Of a DNA stretch of 64,000 bases, positions 42,701 through 51,119 are shown piece after piece. The notes under the pieces were generated by a model. It saw nothing but the letters and a program-made list of their open reading frames with translations, was not told where the DNA came from and searched no databases. Both the position numbers and the translations under genes were made by a program. Numbering within the stretch: position 1 is the first letter of the stretch; every line of letters starts with the position of its first letter. The stretch is taken from positions 62,001-126,000 of the forward strand of contig JALOTL010000007.1 of NCBI GenBank assembly GCA_025457915.1, in the 5' to 3' direction. Source of the DNA: Spirochaetota bacterium (lineage in GTDB: Bacteria; Spirochaetota; UBA4802; UBA5550).

Positions 42701-42923
42701 AAAAATATACCCGGTCGCCCTGTTCGGAAAGGCGCTCTGCAGGGTCGATGCCAGGATAACACGGATAATGCCCGGCGACCTGATAGTGTCGTCCGATCTT
42801 CCGGGATGCGGAATGTCAGGCAATATCGATTCTTTTCACAAGATCGGCTCTGTAATAGGCAAGGCCCTTGACGGTCTCGATGAGGGGATGGGCCTGATCC
42901 CGATTTTCATTTCACACAGATAA
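39771..42923 (+). CDS. Large surface protein: two discoidin-like domains, 14 tail-fibre-like repeats, conserved C-terminal domain
   Basis: 1050 residues, no classical signal peptide. Residues about 25-140 and 160-290 look like F5/8-type-C (discoidin) beta-sandwiches (FRIESSLDGKSWKTIH, NADASADGNIWVPLFEE). Residues 302-745 are 14 units of 32 residues with consensus GIVELAENGEDAPN and VAVQGNDRRLKDATTTSK, similar to the AT-x-x-K-GIVELA repeats of phage tail fibres. After HKHDY come Gly-rich repeats (GVIGHSQHVGIRGQST). Residues about 915-1050 (VSPGDILVIS, VALFGKALCRVDA, GSVIGKALDG) form a C-terminal domain that I recall from other bacterial surface proteins. A trimeric fibre or adhesin is likely; the secretion route is unclear. 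Confidence 0.75.
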   Translation: MEHINVSRKRLFDGKIAGFSSQHHATTSVENIVGRGGFWSSEKKDSVSDEFFIIDYQHDITIDFIELTPSHNGAATFPKSFRIESSLDGKSWKTIHTERNYALEGESYFLDIPLTRLKYLKLVINEARAMESKYFAEIANCRAGILGVREIRSTSSLTGGGPDILFSTDSGSLWSSALKKESEKEEIMADLGKVFHVSRITIGSADGLFPENFNADASADGNIWVPLFEEMNFRIEPGKKYYWDLDVTPARFIRIQAKGVKSAEGLFGIHYSSIEIFAANIDTSHTHNIGTLTPYASIFQAGVMKLASDGSDAPLAAVQGNDRRLKDASPIFKGIVQFAEDKESGDNLAVQATDSRLKPATEINRGIVRLAYDRETKPGTVVQGNDSRLQEATDEKFGIVKLCPHGIYTDLGVVKGNDPRINKATTENHGICLLAEDGAATGGTVVQASDKRLRNATTMYPGIMEFAENGENAPDVAVQGNDRRLRDSTTTSKGIVELAENGEDAPNVAVQGNDRRLKDSTTTSKGIVELAENGEDAPNVAVQGNDRRLKDSTTTSKGIVELAENGENAPDVAVQGNDRRLRDATVSSKGIMKFANNGEDAPNVAVQGNDKRLKDATTSSKGIVELAENGEDAPNVAVQGNDKRLKDATTTTKGIIELAENGEDAPNVAVQGNDRRLRDATTTTKGIVELAENGEDAPNVAVQGNDKRLRDASEESTGIMKFAKSNESRPLLAVQANDERLFNSRDPLPHKHDYAPVRHRFNDHEGSLSISASRAEVFTEITPPPENAAVIHAINQSDGNGSIGIAGIAGILKEHNALSYGVIGHSQHVGIRGQSTGGDEKLGGCGVMGVSRFGAGGVFSSEHGFALIAEGSGKINGIDDSINLKGSGKAFFANGDSEFNGSITIKNQNAAESEFPLNMVELFEVDEEEYVSPGDILVISEAGNSVLSKSRKNYSTSVIGVVSGNPTVIINNSGKEKKIYPVALFGKALCRVDARITRIMPGDLIVSSDLPGCGMSGNIDSFHKIGSVIGKALDGLDEGMGLIPIFISHR
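40674..42009 (+). repeat. Fourteen 96-bp tandem repeats within the surface-protein gene
   Basis: The period is exactly 96 bases (for example the GGCATCGTAGAGCTC block recurs at 41251, 41347 and 41443). The first five units and the last are diverged, while units 6-13 (about 41154-41920) are nearly identical, and two adjacent units encode the same 32 residues. That pattern points to recent expansion or gene conversion in the middle. Confidence 0.9.
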
Positions 42924-42926
42924 CAC

Positions 42927-43580
42927 TCACGGGTTGAGTTTCCTTATCAGTTCCTGTTCCGTTTTATTGAAGACCTTGTTCTGGTATTCATTCAGCTCTT
43001 TTACTATGTCCTTGCTGACGTAAACGATCCTTCTGCAATAGGGCTTTTTTTCATACCGGTCAACCCACATGACGATGATGGTCTTGTCGCCGTTCCAGGC
43101 GATCGCCCCCTGGCTGTCCGCCAGGTTGTCGCTTGTCCATGGTCCGTACTTGTCCTGAAGTTTTTTTCTTACCTCTTCCATTGCAAGGTACGGAAACTTC
43201 AGGGCCACATAGAACAGCTTTCCCTCGTCGGCCTTCTGCCCGGATGAATCCGGCGTCTTTTTGTCCTTATCCGCCTCCGGCCTTGATTCGCCCTTTATTG
43301 CAGCCTCAACCGCGGGATCCACATAGAAAAAGCCGTAGAGATATTCCAGTTCGCCGTCCCTTGAGACTATCCTGCTCTTCTCATCAGTATCGACGATTTT
43401 TCCGCTGATTCCGCCCCTTGCTGCGCTTACGGTCGTACCCCACTTCAGTGATCCGTAACCGTCCGGGATTGACGAGCTGGTCTTTTCACCCTTCGCCGGT
43501 TCGCCTGCTGTATCTTTTTTATCCTGCGCAAAAAGGACGGTACAGGATGCAATTAAAAGCAGAATAAATAATTTCTTCAT
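42927..43580 (-). CDS. Secreted protein of unknown function
   Basis: 217 residues with a signal peptide (KKLFILLLIASCTVLFA, cleavage near AQD). The mature protein has a Lys/Glu/Asp-rich linker and a C-terminal domain with FYVALKFPYLAMEEVRKKLQDKYGPWTSDNL and IAWNGDKTIIVMWVDRYEKKPYCRRIVYVS. The pattern of a strand, a helix with KKLxxKYG, and a strand recurs in many small periplasmic proteins. I do not recognise the family. Its stop is 3 bases from the stop of the large surface-protein gene. Confidence 0.75.
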   Translation of the reverse strand: MKKLFILLLIASCTVLFAQDKKDTAGEPAKGEKTSSSIPDGYGSLKWGTTVSAARGGISGKIVDTDEKSRIVSRDGELEYLYGFFYVDPAVEAAIKGESRPEADKDKKTPDSSGQKADEGKLFYVALKFPYLAMEEVRKKLQDKYGPWTSDNLADSQGAIAWNGDKTIIVMWVDRYEKKPYCRRIVYVSKDIVKELNEYQNKVFNKTEQELIRKLNP

Positions 43581-43989
43581 TTTGTTCTCCGGATATTAAA
43601 ATTGGACTTCATCCATGAATCTTCAAACTTTTTGACGGTCGGTCACCGGGGTCGAAAAATAACAGTTGAATGCGGTTTCTTGCGGCCGGAAACACTGAAT
43701 TTTCCCCCATATTTATTATCGGCAAAAATAAAAAAAAGATTATCCCTGACCTTCCAATATTATAAACCGCTCCTGGCGTGAAATGCTGAAAAGATATAAG
43801 CTGCAATAAAAAATATATAGGAAATCCATGCAAATACAAAATAAACATTATAAATCCTTTGTTCAATAAGAAGATGTGATTCTCAATTAATATGATCATG
43901 AATTTTGTCAAATAATCTTGACAATTAATCAATCCGGTATTCGCTATTATTACAAACTCTATTAATTCTATACCCTTCTGGAGGAACTA
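43581..43989. other. AT-rich intergenic region upstream of trxA
   Basis: 409 bases between two divergent genes. A minus-strand frame (43609-43932) exists but has no ribosome site and a random-looking hydrophobic product. TTGACA at 43918-43923 and TATTAT at 43945-43950 are 21 bases apart, too far for a convincing promoter. Confidence 0.5.
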
Positions 43990-44301
43990 ATGGGCGCTCT
44001 CATGGATCTGAACGGTTCAAATTTTGATGAAGCGATTAAATCAAACGAAACCATCCTCGTGGATTTCTGGGCGGTATGGTGCGGTCCCTGCAGGATGCAG
44101 ACGCCGATTCTTGAAAAACTCGCGCAATCCGGGGAAATAAAAGCGGTGATAGGAAAAATCAATACGGACGACAGCCCCGAAATAGCCCAAAAATTCGGCA
44201 TATCATCCATTCCGACGCTCATACTTTTTAAAAACGGGCAGGAGACTGAAAGGTTTGTGGGAGTACAGCCGGAATCGGTCCTCAAGGCCAAACTCAAATA
44301 A
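43990..44301 (+). CDS. trxA: Thioredoxin
   Basis: 103 residues, standard thioredoxin length. Active site WCGPC within DFWAVWCGPCRMQTP, and cis-Pro loop SSIPTLILFKNGQE. Cytoplasmic, without signal peptide. It reduces protein disulfides with electrons from thioredoxin reductase (not in window). TGGAGGA precedes the start. The dtd gene follows after 5 bases, so they are probably co-transcribed. Confidence 0.95.
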   Translation: MGALMDLNGSNFDEAIKSNETILVDFWAVWCGPCRMQTPILEKLAQSGEIKAVIGKINTDDSPEIAQKFGISSIPTLILFKNGQETERFVGVQPESVLKAKLK

Positions 44302-44306
44302 CGGGA

Positions 44307-44756
44307 ATGAGAGCCGTTGTTCAAAGGGTAAGCTCCTCATCGGTCGACATCGAAGGAAAAACAGCGGCCGAAATACGAAAAGGCCTGCTTGTGCTCGCCG
44401 GTTTTCATGAATCAGACAGCGGCGCCGACATCGAATACATAATTAATAAAATACTCGGATTGAGGATTTTTGAAGATGCCGAAGGCAGGATGAACCTGTC
44501 CGTGTCGGACGTGAGGGGCGAGGTCCTTCTGATATCCCAGTTTACGCTGTACGGGGATGCCAGAAAAGGCAACAGGCCTTCATACGGCGAGGCCATGCAG
44601 TTCGAAAAGGCGGAAAAATTTTATAATGATTTCATCGAAGGTTTCCGGATCAAATATCCGCTGGTCAGGCAGGGAATATTCGGGGCGGACATGAAGGTTG
44701 CCCTCGTCAACGACGGTCCGGTCACTATATTGCTGGACAGCAATAAAACGTTTTAA
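44307..44756 (+). CDS. dtd: D-aminoacyl-tRNA deacylase
   Basis: 149 residues, normal Dtd length. It begins MRAVVQRVSSSSVDI, and carries the two motifs of the trans-dimer active site: ISQFTLYGDARKGNRPS and, near the end, VNDGPVTILLD (the G-P-V-T cross-subunit motif). Dtd removes D-amino acids and glycine from mischarged tRNA. It lies five bases behind trxA. Confidence 0.95.
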   Translation: MRAVVQRVSSSSVDIEGKTAAEIRKGLLVLAGFHESDSGADIEYIINKILGLRIFEDAEGRMNLSVSDVRGEVLLISQFTLYGDARKGNRPSYGEAMQFEKAEKFYNDFIEGFRIKYPLVRQGIFGADMKVALVNDGPVTILLDSNKTF

Positions 44757-44789
44757 CCGCGCCGGCCAGTTCCACCGGCGGCAATATGA

Positions 44790-45890
44790 CTAAAGCCTCG
44801 TTGCGGCATCGACATACACATAAGCGGAAACATTTGATCCGTTCCTCATCTCATACCTTCCGGACTCGATGAGCTTGCTGATCCTGAGAGAAAAATCCTC
44901 GCCGAGAAATCCCAGATGGGAGGTTATCCTGTTGAAGTATTCCCTCGGCAGAAAATCAATGAGCGCGAGAAATACAATTAGCCTTTCATCACGGTCCAGG
45001 ATCTCCCTGAGCCTCTCCTCGCCGAACTGCATGATTATTGTGGATACGGAAGCGCAGATCCAGTTGACCAGCGAACTGTCCGAATCGATTTCAGACACCC
45101 TGTCAAAAACCCTGAACATCCAGTCCGCGGTTTTCTGAATCGCGGCGGACGAGGCATTGAGCTCGATGTAGTTTATGACGAAAAAAATTGAAAACAGGTC
45201 TCCGGGGACGGTATTCTTGCCCGGATCCGACAGGTCGAACGACTTTATATAGTCGATCAGGGAATTGATCCTTTCGTCGTCGGTGACGATATGCCGCCAA
45301 TTCGCAAACTTCGGCGTTGATGTTTTAAGACCGAGGAGGGAAAATATTTTAACCTCGTGGCAACTCTCCTGCCCGGCTATCTGGTAGTAAAAATTCAACA
45401 GCTGTTCCGAATCGAAGGCAAGCAGGGCCTTTAATATGGATTTTTGAAGGGCCGGCTGGTCATAATACTCCGACATCAGCAGCGGTATGAACTCCTCCAT
45501 GTAATACTTCTTGATGATTACAGTATCCTCATGTGTGAGCATCCTCGACCCGAGGCCCCTCTTGTATGAATCCCTGTCGCTGAATATATCAAGGTATATG
45601 GAAAGACGGAGATAAAGGTCTTCAAATATGTATTCCCTTATCCTGTTTTCGCCCTGGCTGTTTTCGCTCGTTTCAAAAACTATCTGGTCCAGGAGCTCTA
45701 TGAATCCGGCCTGCAATTCATCCGACGAAGACAGGATATCGGGCGTAATATAGCCGCCCAACTCGGTCTTCACCAGGTTCGAGATTTTCTCAAGGGCCTT
45801 TTCCTTCGTCGGGGATAAAGCCATAGATTCGCGGAGAGCCTCAGCGAAACGCCTTATCATCTCAATGTTATACTTGACGCCGTTTTTCAT
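44790..45890 (-). CDS. Helical protein of unknown function
   Basis: 366 residues, soluble, almost entirely helical. There are no motifs I recognise; repeated pairs of helices (for example LQKSILKALLAFDSEQLLNFYYQI) hint at a HEAT/ARM-like solenoid. The C-terminal residues MRNGSNVSAYVYVDAATRL form a short strand pair. No close neighbour on the same strand. Codon use and length support a real gene. Confidence 0.75.
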   Translation of the reverse strand: MKNGVKYNIEMIRRFAEALRESMALSPTKEKALEKISNLVKTELGGYITPDILSSSDELQAGFIELLDQIVFETSENSQGENRIREYIFEDLYLRLSIYLDIFSDRDSYKRGLGSRMLTHEDTVIIKKYYMEEFIPLLMSEYYDQPALQKSILKALLAFDSEQLLNFYYQIAGQESCHEVKIFSLLGLKTSTPKFANWRHIVTDDERINSLIDYIKSFDLSDPGKNTVPGDLFSIFFVINYIELNASSAAIQKTADWMFRVFDRVSEIDSDSSLVNWICASVSTIIMQFGEERLREILDRDERLIVFLALIDFLPREYFNRITSHLGFLGEDFSLRISKLIESGRYEMRNGSNVSAYVYVDAATRL

Positions 45891-46149
45891 GGAAATTATT
45901 TATATATACCAATCATACTTGCAGTCTCCAGATGTCGAGAATTTTTCTGCCTTTTTTTTTAACAATTTTATTTGAAAAAAAATATTGACTTTTATCTGCA
46001 TCGCTGGATCAGGATACATCCGGTCCGGCAGGAAATTGATTCTACAAATAGATACATATAAATGCCGGTCGGGGAAATGATCATTTCATTCAGGGCACAT
46101 CCTGATTTGATTATTAGAGGCTCCCTTAATAAAATTTTAAAAAATCTTC

Positions 46150-47067
46150 ATGAAAAAAATTAACGCGGACGCAGGAATGATCAGAATACCGCTAATAGAC
46201 GGGGACAGCTGCACACTCTGCGGTGCATGTGTCGCAGAGTGTCCCAAAAGGCATCTCTCCATCTCGAATGGAGCTGTCAGGATAAATACCGGTGAATGCA
46301 TGCTCTGCTCTCATTGTTACTGCGTATGCCCGTCAGATTCCATATCGTTTGACCCGAAATCCCTGAGGGAACTATCGTTTCAGGAAATAAAACCGGCCGC
46401 CAGGATGACCTGCGGACCCGCCGAGGCAGGCCGGATTGCGGCCGCCATCCATTCAAGAAGGAGCATAAGAAAATACGGGAAAAAGCAGCCTTCCGGGAAA
46501 ATAATCTCTGATCTTCTTGAAATCGCGGTATCGGCGCCCTCCGGCAGCAACAGGCAGCAGTGGGAATTCATTGTCGTATCCGGCAGGGAAAAGGTCATGG
46601 AACTGGCAATGAAAATAAGGGATTTCTTCATTGCGATGAACAGGATCGCCGATAATCCCGTTTCCCTTGCCCTTTCTTTCTTATTTGCGGGAAAAAAGCT
46701 GTTCAACTACAAAAAAAATCATATCGAAAGCGTAAAAATGGCCCTCCAGGAGTTTGAGCGGGGAAATGACCTTCTTTTCCACGGAGCACCGTCCCTGCTG
46801 GTTATTCACGGGCCGATTGACGGAAGCACGCCGCTCGAGGATTCCGTCCTGGCATCCTACAATATTGTGCTCATCGCACACTCAATCGGGCTCGGAACAT
46901 GCTATATTGGATACGCGGTAGAATCAATAAACCGCTCAAAAAAAATTAAAAGAGACCTCGGGATCCCGCCGGGAAACAGGGTCCACGTCGTCCTGTCACT
47001 CGGCTATCCCGTAAAAAAGCATATCAGGCGCGCCCTCAGAAAACCCTATCCTTCAAACTGGGTATAA
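46150..47067 (+). CDS. Nitroreductase with N-terminal 2[4Fe-4S] ferredoxin domain
   Basis: 305 residues. Residues 20-66 carry two clusters: CTLCGACVAECP and CMLCSHCYCVCP. From about 95 is a nitroreductase: HSRRSIRKYGKK, LEIAVSAPSGSNRQQWEFIVVSG, and LVIHGP, LIAHSIGLGTCYIGY. Ferredoxin-fused nitroreductases pass low-potential electrons to FMN; their substrates are mostly unknown. The first ATG of a weak context is used. The upstream ferredoxin gene at 28686 may be a partner only by inference. Confidence 0.9.
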   Translation: MKKINADAGMIRIPLIDGDSCTLCGACVAECPKRHLSISNGAVRINTGECMLCSHCYCVCPSDSISFDPKSLRELSFQEIKPAARMTCGPAEAGRIAAAIHSRRSIRKYGKKQPSGKIISDLLEIAVSAPSGSNRQQWEFIVVSGREKVMELAMKIRDFFIAMNRIADNPVSLALSFLFAGKKLFNYKKNHIESVKMALQEFERGNDLLFHGAPSLLVIHGPIDGSTPLEDSVLASYNIVLIAHSIGLGTCYIGYAVESINRSKKIKRDLGIPPGNRVHVVLSLGYPVKKHIRRALRKPYPSNWV

Positions 47068-47177
47068 TAAAAATCCCATTTCATGAACTCTTGCTGAAAC
47101 TCCGCCGATCAGCGTCCATCGTCTGAAATTTTTTCAATTTCAACCCCTTCGCTCGTAAAGACTGTAAGGGGCGGAAA

Positions 47178-48194
47178 ATGAACAGGGCGCTATTAACAGC
47201 ATTAAGCATCTTCATTCTTTACGGCAATGTCCATTCAAAACTGATGATCAATGAATTCGTTACCGGTACGGGAAGCGACTGGGTCGAACTTTTTTTCTCA
47301 AGTAATAATAAGGAAAAAAAGGACGTTTCCGGACTGTACGTCACCATGTATTACGGTGAAAATGAACCGCTGGGAAAGGAACCCATAACGATCTACAGCT
47401 ACGACAGGCCGGAAACCCCATATGACGACAGGTTCATAGTTGTTCATCTCACTGAAAACCTTCCCGACGAGACGGACAGGACCGGCGACACAAACCGCAA
47501 CGGATACATAGACGTCTACTGCAGAAATTACGTCAACAGCCTCTGGAACACGGAAGGCGTGGTCGCCATCGATACGGATGACGATCCCTCGAACGGCGGG
47601 ATTATAGACTTTGTCGCCTATTCCAATTATGACGGCAACCCCAACACCGTAATCGGATCCTACATGCTTGAAGCGCAAAAACAAAAGGAATGGCAGACAT
47701 GCACCGGGCCCGTTGTTCAGGCCTGTTCAGTTTTTATCGGGAAGACAGGCCTCCCGAGAACGATGAGCGTTTCAAGGCTGCCCGGACCGGATACGAACAG
47801 CAAATCGGATTTCCAGATTACGACATTTCAGACTCCAGGCAGACCCAATGTTACATCTCTCGTTTATTTCGGAAAAAAACTGATACGGCCACTGAGAAGG
47901 ACCGTGACCATAATCCCCCACCATCCGGTTTTCGGATCCGGCGAAATACCCGTGCTGGTCTTGCAGGAATGCGATATTAAATACAGGATTTTTTCCTCAA
48001 CCGGGATCGTCGCCTTCGACCCTCCCCCGGTAATTGCCGCAAGGCCGGGCCTGTTGAACCTCAGCTGGAACTCGTTCTTCATAAAGAGCGGAATTCCCAC
48101 GGGTCTTTACATATGCAAAATCGACGCCAAAAGCACCCTGCTGAAAAAATCGGAAACTAAAAAAATATTCATCATCCTGAGCCGGTACAGATGA
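47178..48194 (+). CDS. Secreted protein with lamin-tail-like domain and FlgD-like C-terminal strand motif
   Basis: 338 residues; signal peptide ending near VHS, then KLMINEFVTGTGSDWVELFF, the opening of the lamin-tail domain (LTD; I-N-E-x...W-V/I-E-L). The middle carries TNRNGYIDVYC and IDTDDDPSNGG, a loop pattern usual in LTD proteins. Near the C-terminus (about 270-325) IKYRIFSSTGIVAF...GLLNLSWNSFFIKSGIPTGLYICKIDA resembles the FlgD-type Ig module. LTDs are known from secreted nucleases and ComEC-like proteins in other bacteria. First gene of a coupled trio; its stop overlaps the next start (ATGA). Confidence 0.7.
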   Translation: MNRALLTALSIFILYGNVHSKLMINEFVTGTGSDWVELFFSSNNKEKKDVSGLYVTMYYGENEPLGKEPITIYSYDRPETPYDDRFIVVHLTENLPDETDRTGDTNRNGYIDVYCRNYVNSLWNTEGVVAIDTDDDPSNGGIIDFVAYSNYDGNPNTVIGSYMLEAQKQKEWQTCTGPVVQACSVFIGKTGLPRTMSVSRLPGPDTNSKSDFQITTFQTPGRPNVTSLVYFGKKLIRPLRRTVTIIPHHPVFGSGEIPVLVLQECDIKYRIFSSTGIVAFDPPPVIAARPGLLNLSWNSFFIKSGIPTGLYICKIDAKSTLLKKSETKKIFIILSRYR

Positions 48195-49483
48195 CAGGAA
48201 TCATTTTCACAGTATTGCTGGCATCGAAAATGGCGGCCTTCGAGTACCGGGAATCCTCGCCATCATCTCTTTTCCCCTACAGGGTTGCCGTTTCCGATTA
48301 TACTCTGCCAGATTCAATTTCCAATCCGTCCTGTCTTACGAAAACCAGGACGGCATACCTGTGTTTTTCCGCCTGCAGGCCTTATGAATTGGCGGGACTT
48401 TATTCAGGAAATTTAAAGGCCGGACTGGGCTCGGAATCAGCGGCCTGCAGGATTACCTGGGACAGGTTTGGAATTGATCAATACATGGAAAATATTTTAG
48501 AGGGGGATGCGGCCCTGTCGCCTTCCAAATACATATCAATGTCATGCGGGATTACATACTACAATTTATGCATCAGAACGCCGGAACTCAAATTGAACAC
48601 CAGCCAGGCCGATTTAAAGACTTCGCTTCTCTTCAGCCCTATAAAATGGATCGATATCGGCTTCATCCAGGACAATGCGATATCGCTTTTTATCAAAAAG
48701 CGGAGGGATCTTCTATACCCCTCATGGAGTTCCGGGGTCGCCGCGCGGCCGATAAGGGGACTTACGCTCGCATGGAACATAAATAAAAATCCATTCGGCT
48801 ATTCAAACAGCCTGTCAATGTCGGTCAATATCCTCGAATGCATGTCACTCTCGGCCGGTTATTCGCCTGAAATCAATTGCTACAGCGGATCCGTCAGTTT
48901 CACCTATTCGCATTTCTCGGCGTCATACGGGATCAAATACCACCCCCAGCTCGGGGTCACGCATAGCGTCGGCTTCACCCTTTCCGCTGAAAAATTGCTA
49001 AATGAATCCGTCTCTTACATGGGAGATTCAAGAACGTCGTTTCATCCCTCCAGAAAAATCGATATAAACAATTGCAGCCCCGAGGAACTCAGGCAGATCC
49101 CCGTGCTGGAAAGTCTTCATGCCGAGCGCCTAATAAAATACAGAAAAATTTTCGGACCGGTTTCAAGGATAAGCCTCAACCAGATAGGCATGGGAGAAAG
49201 GGAAATCAACGATCTCATGGAATACTGTTACGGCCTGGTTCAAGTGCCGCTGAAAGAGGAGACCGGGCGGCTAAACCCGAACATAAAAAGGGCTTCTGAA
49301 AAGAAAAAAGCCCTTTTTATCTTGCTCGTCAGGGAAGGGGTATCCGCATCGGCAGCCATCCGTCTATCCGAAATATTTGAAACCTACGGGGCCGGTTCAT
49401 ACAGGTCAGCCGTAGACTCGCTGCTTGACCTGGAACCGGAAAAACGCAAAAGGATCAGAAACCTATGCCCGGAAGAGCACTGA
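48191..49483 (+). CDS. Predicted outer-membrane beta-barrel with C-terminal ComEA-like helix-hairpin-helix domain
   Basis: 430 residues. Residues about 20-285 are alternating amphipathic strands rich in Ser, Tyr and Gly (SMSVNILECMSLSAGYSPEINCYS...), as in an outer-membrane barrel. Residues 289-345 (KIDINNCSPEELRQIPVL...RLIKYRKIFGPVSR...IGMGEREINDLMEY) follow the ComEA HhH pattern N-I-N-x-A-S-x-E-E-L-x-x-L-P...Y-R-x-x-x-G-P...I-G-x-x-x-x-x-x-I. The first hairpin lacks G-I-G; the second keeps G-M-G. A basic helical tail (346-430) follows. The N-terminal signal is short and not certain. It overlaps both neighbours, the next by 19 bases. Confidence 0.65.
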   Translation: MTGIIFTVLLASKMAAFEYRESSPSSLFPYRVAVSDYTLPDSISNPSCLTKTRTAYLCFSACRPYELAGLYSGNLKAGLGSESAACRITWDRFGIDQYMENILEGDAALSPSKYISMSCGITYYNLCIRTPELKLNTSQADLKTSLLFSPIKWIDIGFIQDNAISLFIKKRRDLLYPSWSSGVAARPIRGLTLAWNINKNPFGYSNSLSMSVNILECMSLSAGYSPEINCYSGSVSFTYSHFSASYGIKYHPQLGVTHSVGFTLSAEKLLNESVSYMGDSRTSFHPSRKIDINNCSPEELRQIPVLESLHAERLIKYRKIFGPVSRISLNQIGMGEREINDLMEYCYGLVQVPLKEETGRLNPNIKRASEKKKALFILLVREGVSASAAIRLSEIFETYGAGSYRSAVDSLLDLEPEKRKRIRNLCPEEH

Positions 49484-51045
49484 TTCTTCTGATTATTCTT
49501 CACCCCCTTTTGAACTCTGAATCCCTGGCTGAAACCGAGATGGCCGTGGAATACAGGAGGGATGATATTGATTATAATAATACCGAAAGATATTTTGTCC
49601 GCGACATGATCGGGATCAGATCGGAAAACATCGATACGGGGGCCTGTCATGTTTATATGCATGAAAAAAAAGAACACCGGATGACCTGCCACTTAAAGGC
49701 CGCGGATCCCAAAGGAAGATTTTACGTCCTCGCAGGCAGCTTCAATGCGGATTTCGGCGCAGGCCTAGTCATGGGGAAAAAACAACCAGCACTGTTCGAT
49801 CAATTTTCTTACAGGCAGGCGGTCCCGGACGGAGGGACCGGTTTTTTTTCTCCATGCCGCAATGGCAACCCTCTTTACTGCTTCAGGGGCGGCGTTTTAG
49901 GGGCCATTGCCAGATTCGACGATTTAGCCTTAACGGCCGATGCATTCTATTCCGTGAGGGAACGCTTCATTTACAATGATGAAAGCTCCAGGAGAAAAAC
50001 AAACGCCTCGCTTAATTCCATAAATTCCCGGATATCCGGAAAGGATTCCTTCAGCGAACCCGCACGAATGATAACCCTGGGCGGTGTGGTTTCAGCGGCA
50101 ACCAGACACGTTACCCTGCAATTCTTTTATTATCATTCGGAACTGAAAAATTCAAGAAACAAAAGAATAATCTGGGGCTATGATCCGGACCCGATGGACG
50201 CAGGAGGATTAAAAAGCCTTGATGGATTCGGTTTCTTTTCGGCATACAGCGATGATTACATAAAGCTGTTTGCCGAATGCGCATGCACCCCGGCTTCACG
50301 TATCTTCGGAAAACGGTCGATAAAAAACTCCCGCGGAGGGATTTTCGGACTGCGATACTTACATCCCGCACTCAGGCTCGTTCTCGACTGCAAAAAAACT
50401 TCCGGGGATTTCAATGCCCCTTTTTCCAGCGAGGGCGGCGGGACGGCATCCGCCGTATTTTTAAGCGCTACGGTCAATCCATGGAAAAGACTCTTTTTCG
50501 GAGGAAGCGCCCTTTCCCGGCGGACGATTTCCTCCGCTGGATATGCTCCAGAATCGGTGTTCATTAAATCCGTTTTTTTAAGATATCTTTTTTCAAAATC
50601 TGAAAAATTAATTTTTTCATACAGCGCGCGTGACGGGGAAAAATCCGAAAAAAAAAACAGAATGTCGATTTTCAAGCTCGCGGCTTCAATAAATGCCGGA
50701 AACACGTTCACTTTTTCCATTTCCGGGAGCCGTAAGGAAAGCACGGGGAAAAAATCGCATTCCCTTTCGGGTGGATTGAATATATTTTTTACCAGCGGAC
50801 TGAAATTCACATGCCGCTATTCGAGGTTCTGGATTAATAAGGATGACCAGATATACGCCCCGTCGCGCTCCGCAGGTACGGCGGCAGGGGGGAGTATTAA
50901 TATCAAAAACACATCCAGCCTGGTTTCCATATCTTCTACTTATTCCAATAAGGGCCTTTCCGCCGCAGCATCCTATACGCAGCAGTTTGAAAAAAAGCGC
51001 ACGTACAGGAGATCAGTAGAAGTTTCCGCCAAAATGACCTTTTAA
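49465..51045 (+). CDS. Predicted outer-membrane beta-barrel protein
   Basis: 526 residues, starting inside the previous gene. N-terminal signal peptide (ALILLIILHPLLNSESLA), then repeated amphipathic strands of 8-12 residues (RFYVLAGSFNADFGAGLVMGKK, LKLTxx-like turns), ending VEVSAKMTF with a terminal Phe, the usual signal for BAM-mediated assembly. It is Ser-, Lys- and Phe-rich. With the preceding LTD-like and HhH-barrel genes it forms one translationally coupled unit. No homologue is known to me. Confidence 0.7.
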   Translation: MPGRALILLIILHPLLNSESLAETEMAVEYRRDDIDYNNTERYFVRDMIGIRSENIDTGACHVYMHEKKEHRMTCHLKAADPKGRFYVLAGSFNADFGAGLVMGKKQPALFDQFSYRQAVPDGGTGFFSPCRNGNPLYCFRGGVLGAIARFDDLALTADAFYSVRERFIYNDESSRRKTNASLNSINSRISGKDSFSEPARMITLGGVVSAATRHVTLQFFYYHSELKNSRNKRIIWGYDPDPMDAGGLKSLDGFGFFSAYSDDYIKLFAECACTPASRIFGKRSIKNSRGGIFGLRYLHPALRLVLDCKKTSGDFNAPFSSEGGGTASAVFLSATVNPWKRLFFGGSALSRRTISSAGYAPESVFIKSVFLRYLFSKSEKLIFSYSARDGEKSEKKNRMSIFKLAASINAGNTFTFSISGSRKESTGKKSHSLSGGLNIFFTSGLKFTCRYSRFWINKDDQIYAPSRSAGTAAGGSINIKNTSSLVSISSTYSNKGLSAAASYTQQFEKKRTYRRSVEVSAKMTF

Positions 51046-51119
51046 GAATCTTTTTCTTGCAATTTTAACTATTTATATTATTATAACAAAATTCGCATAC
51101 AGGCCTCTCGGAGGACCAG

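Noticed and set aside
43609-43932. 107-codon minus-strand frame in the gap before trxA
   Set aside because: No ribosome site, AT-driven hydrophobic product, no recognisable pattern.
44757-44789. GC-rich hairpin between dtd and the convergent 44790 gene as terminator
   Set aside because: Only five pairs with a 9-base loop and no T-run on either strand.
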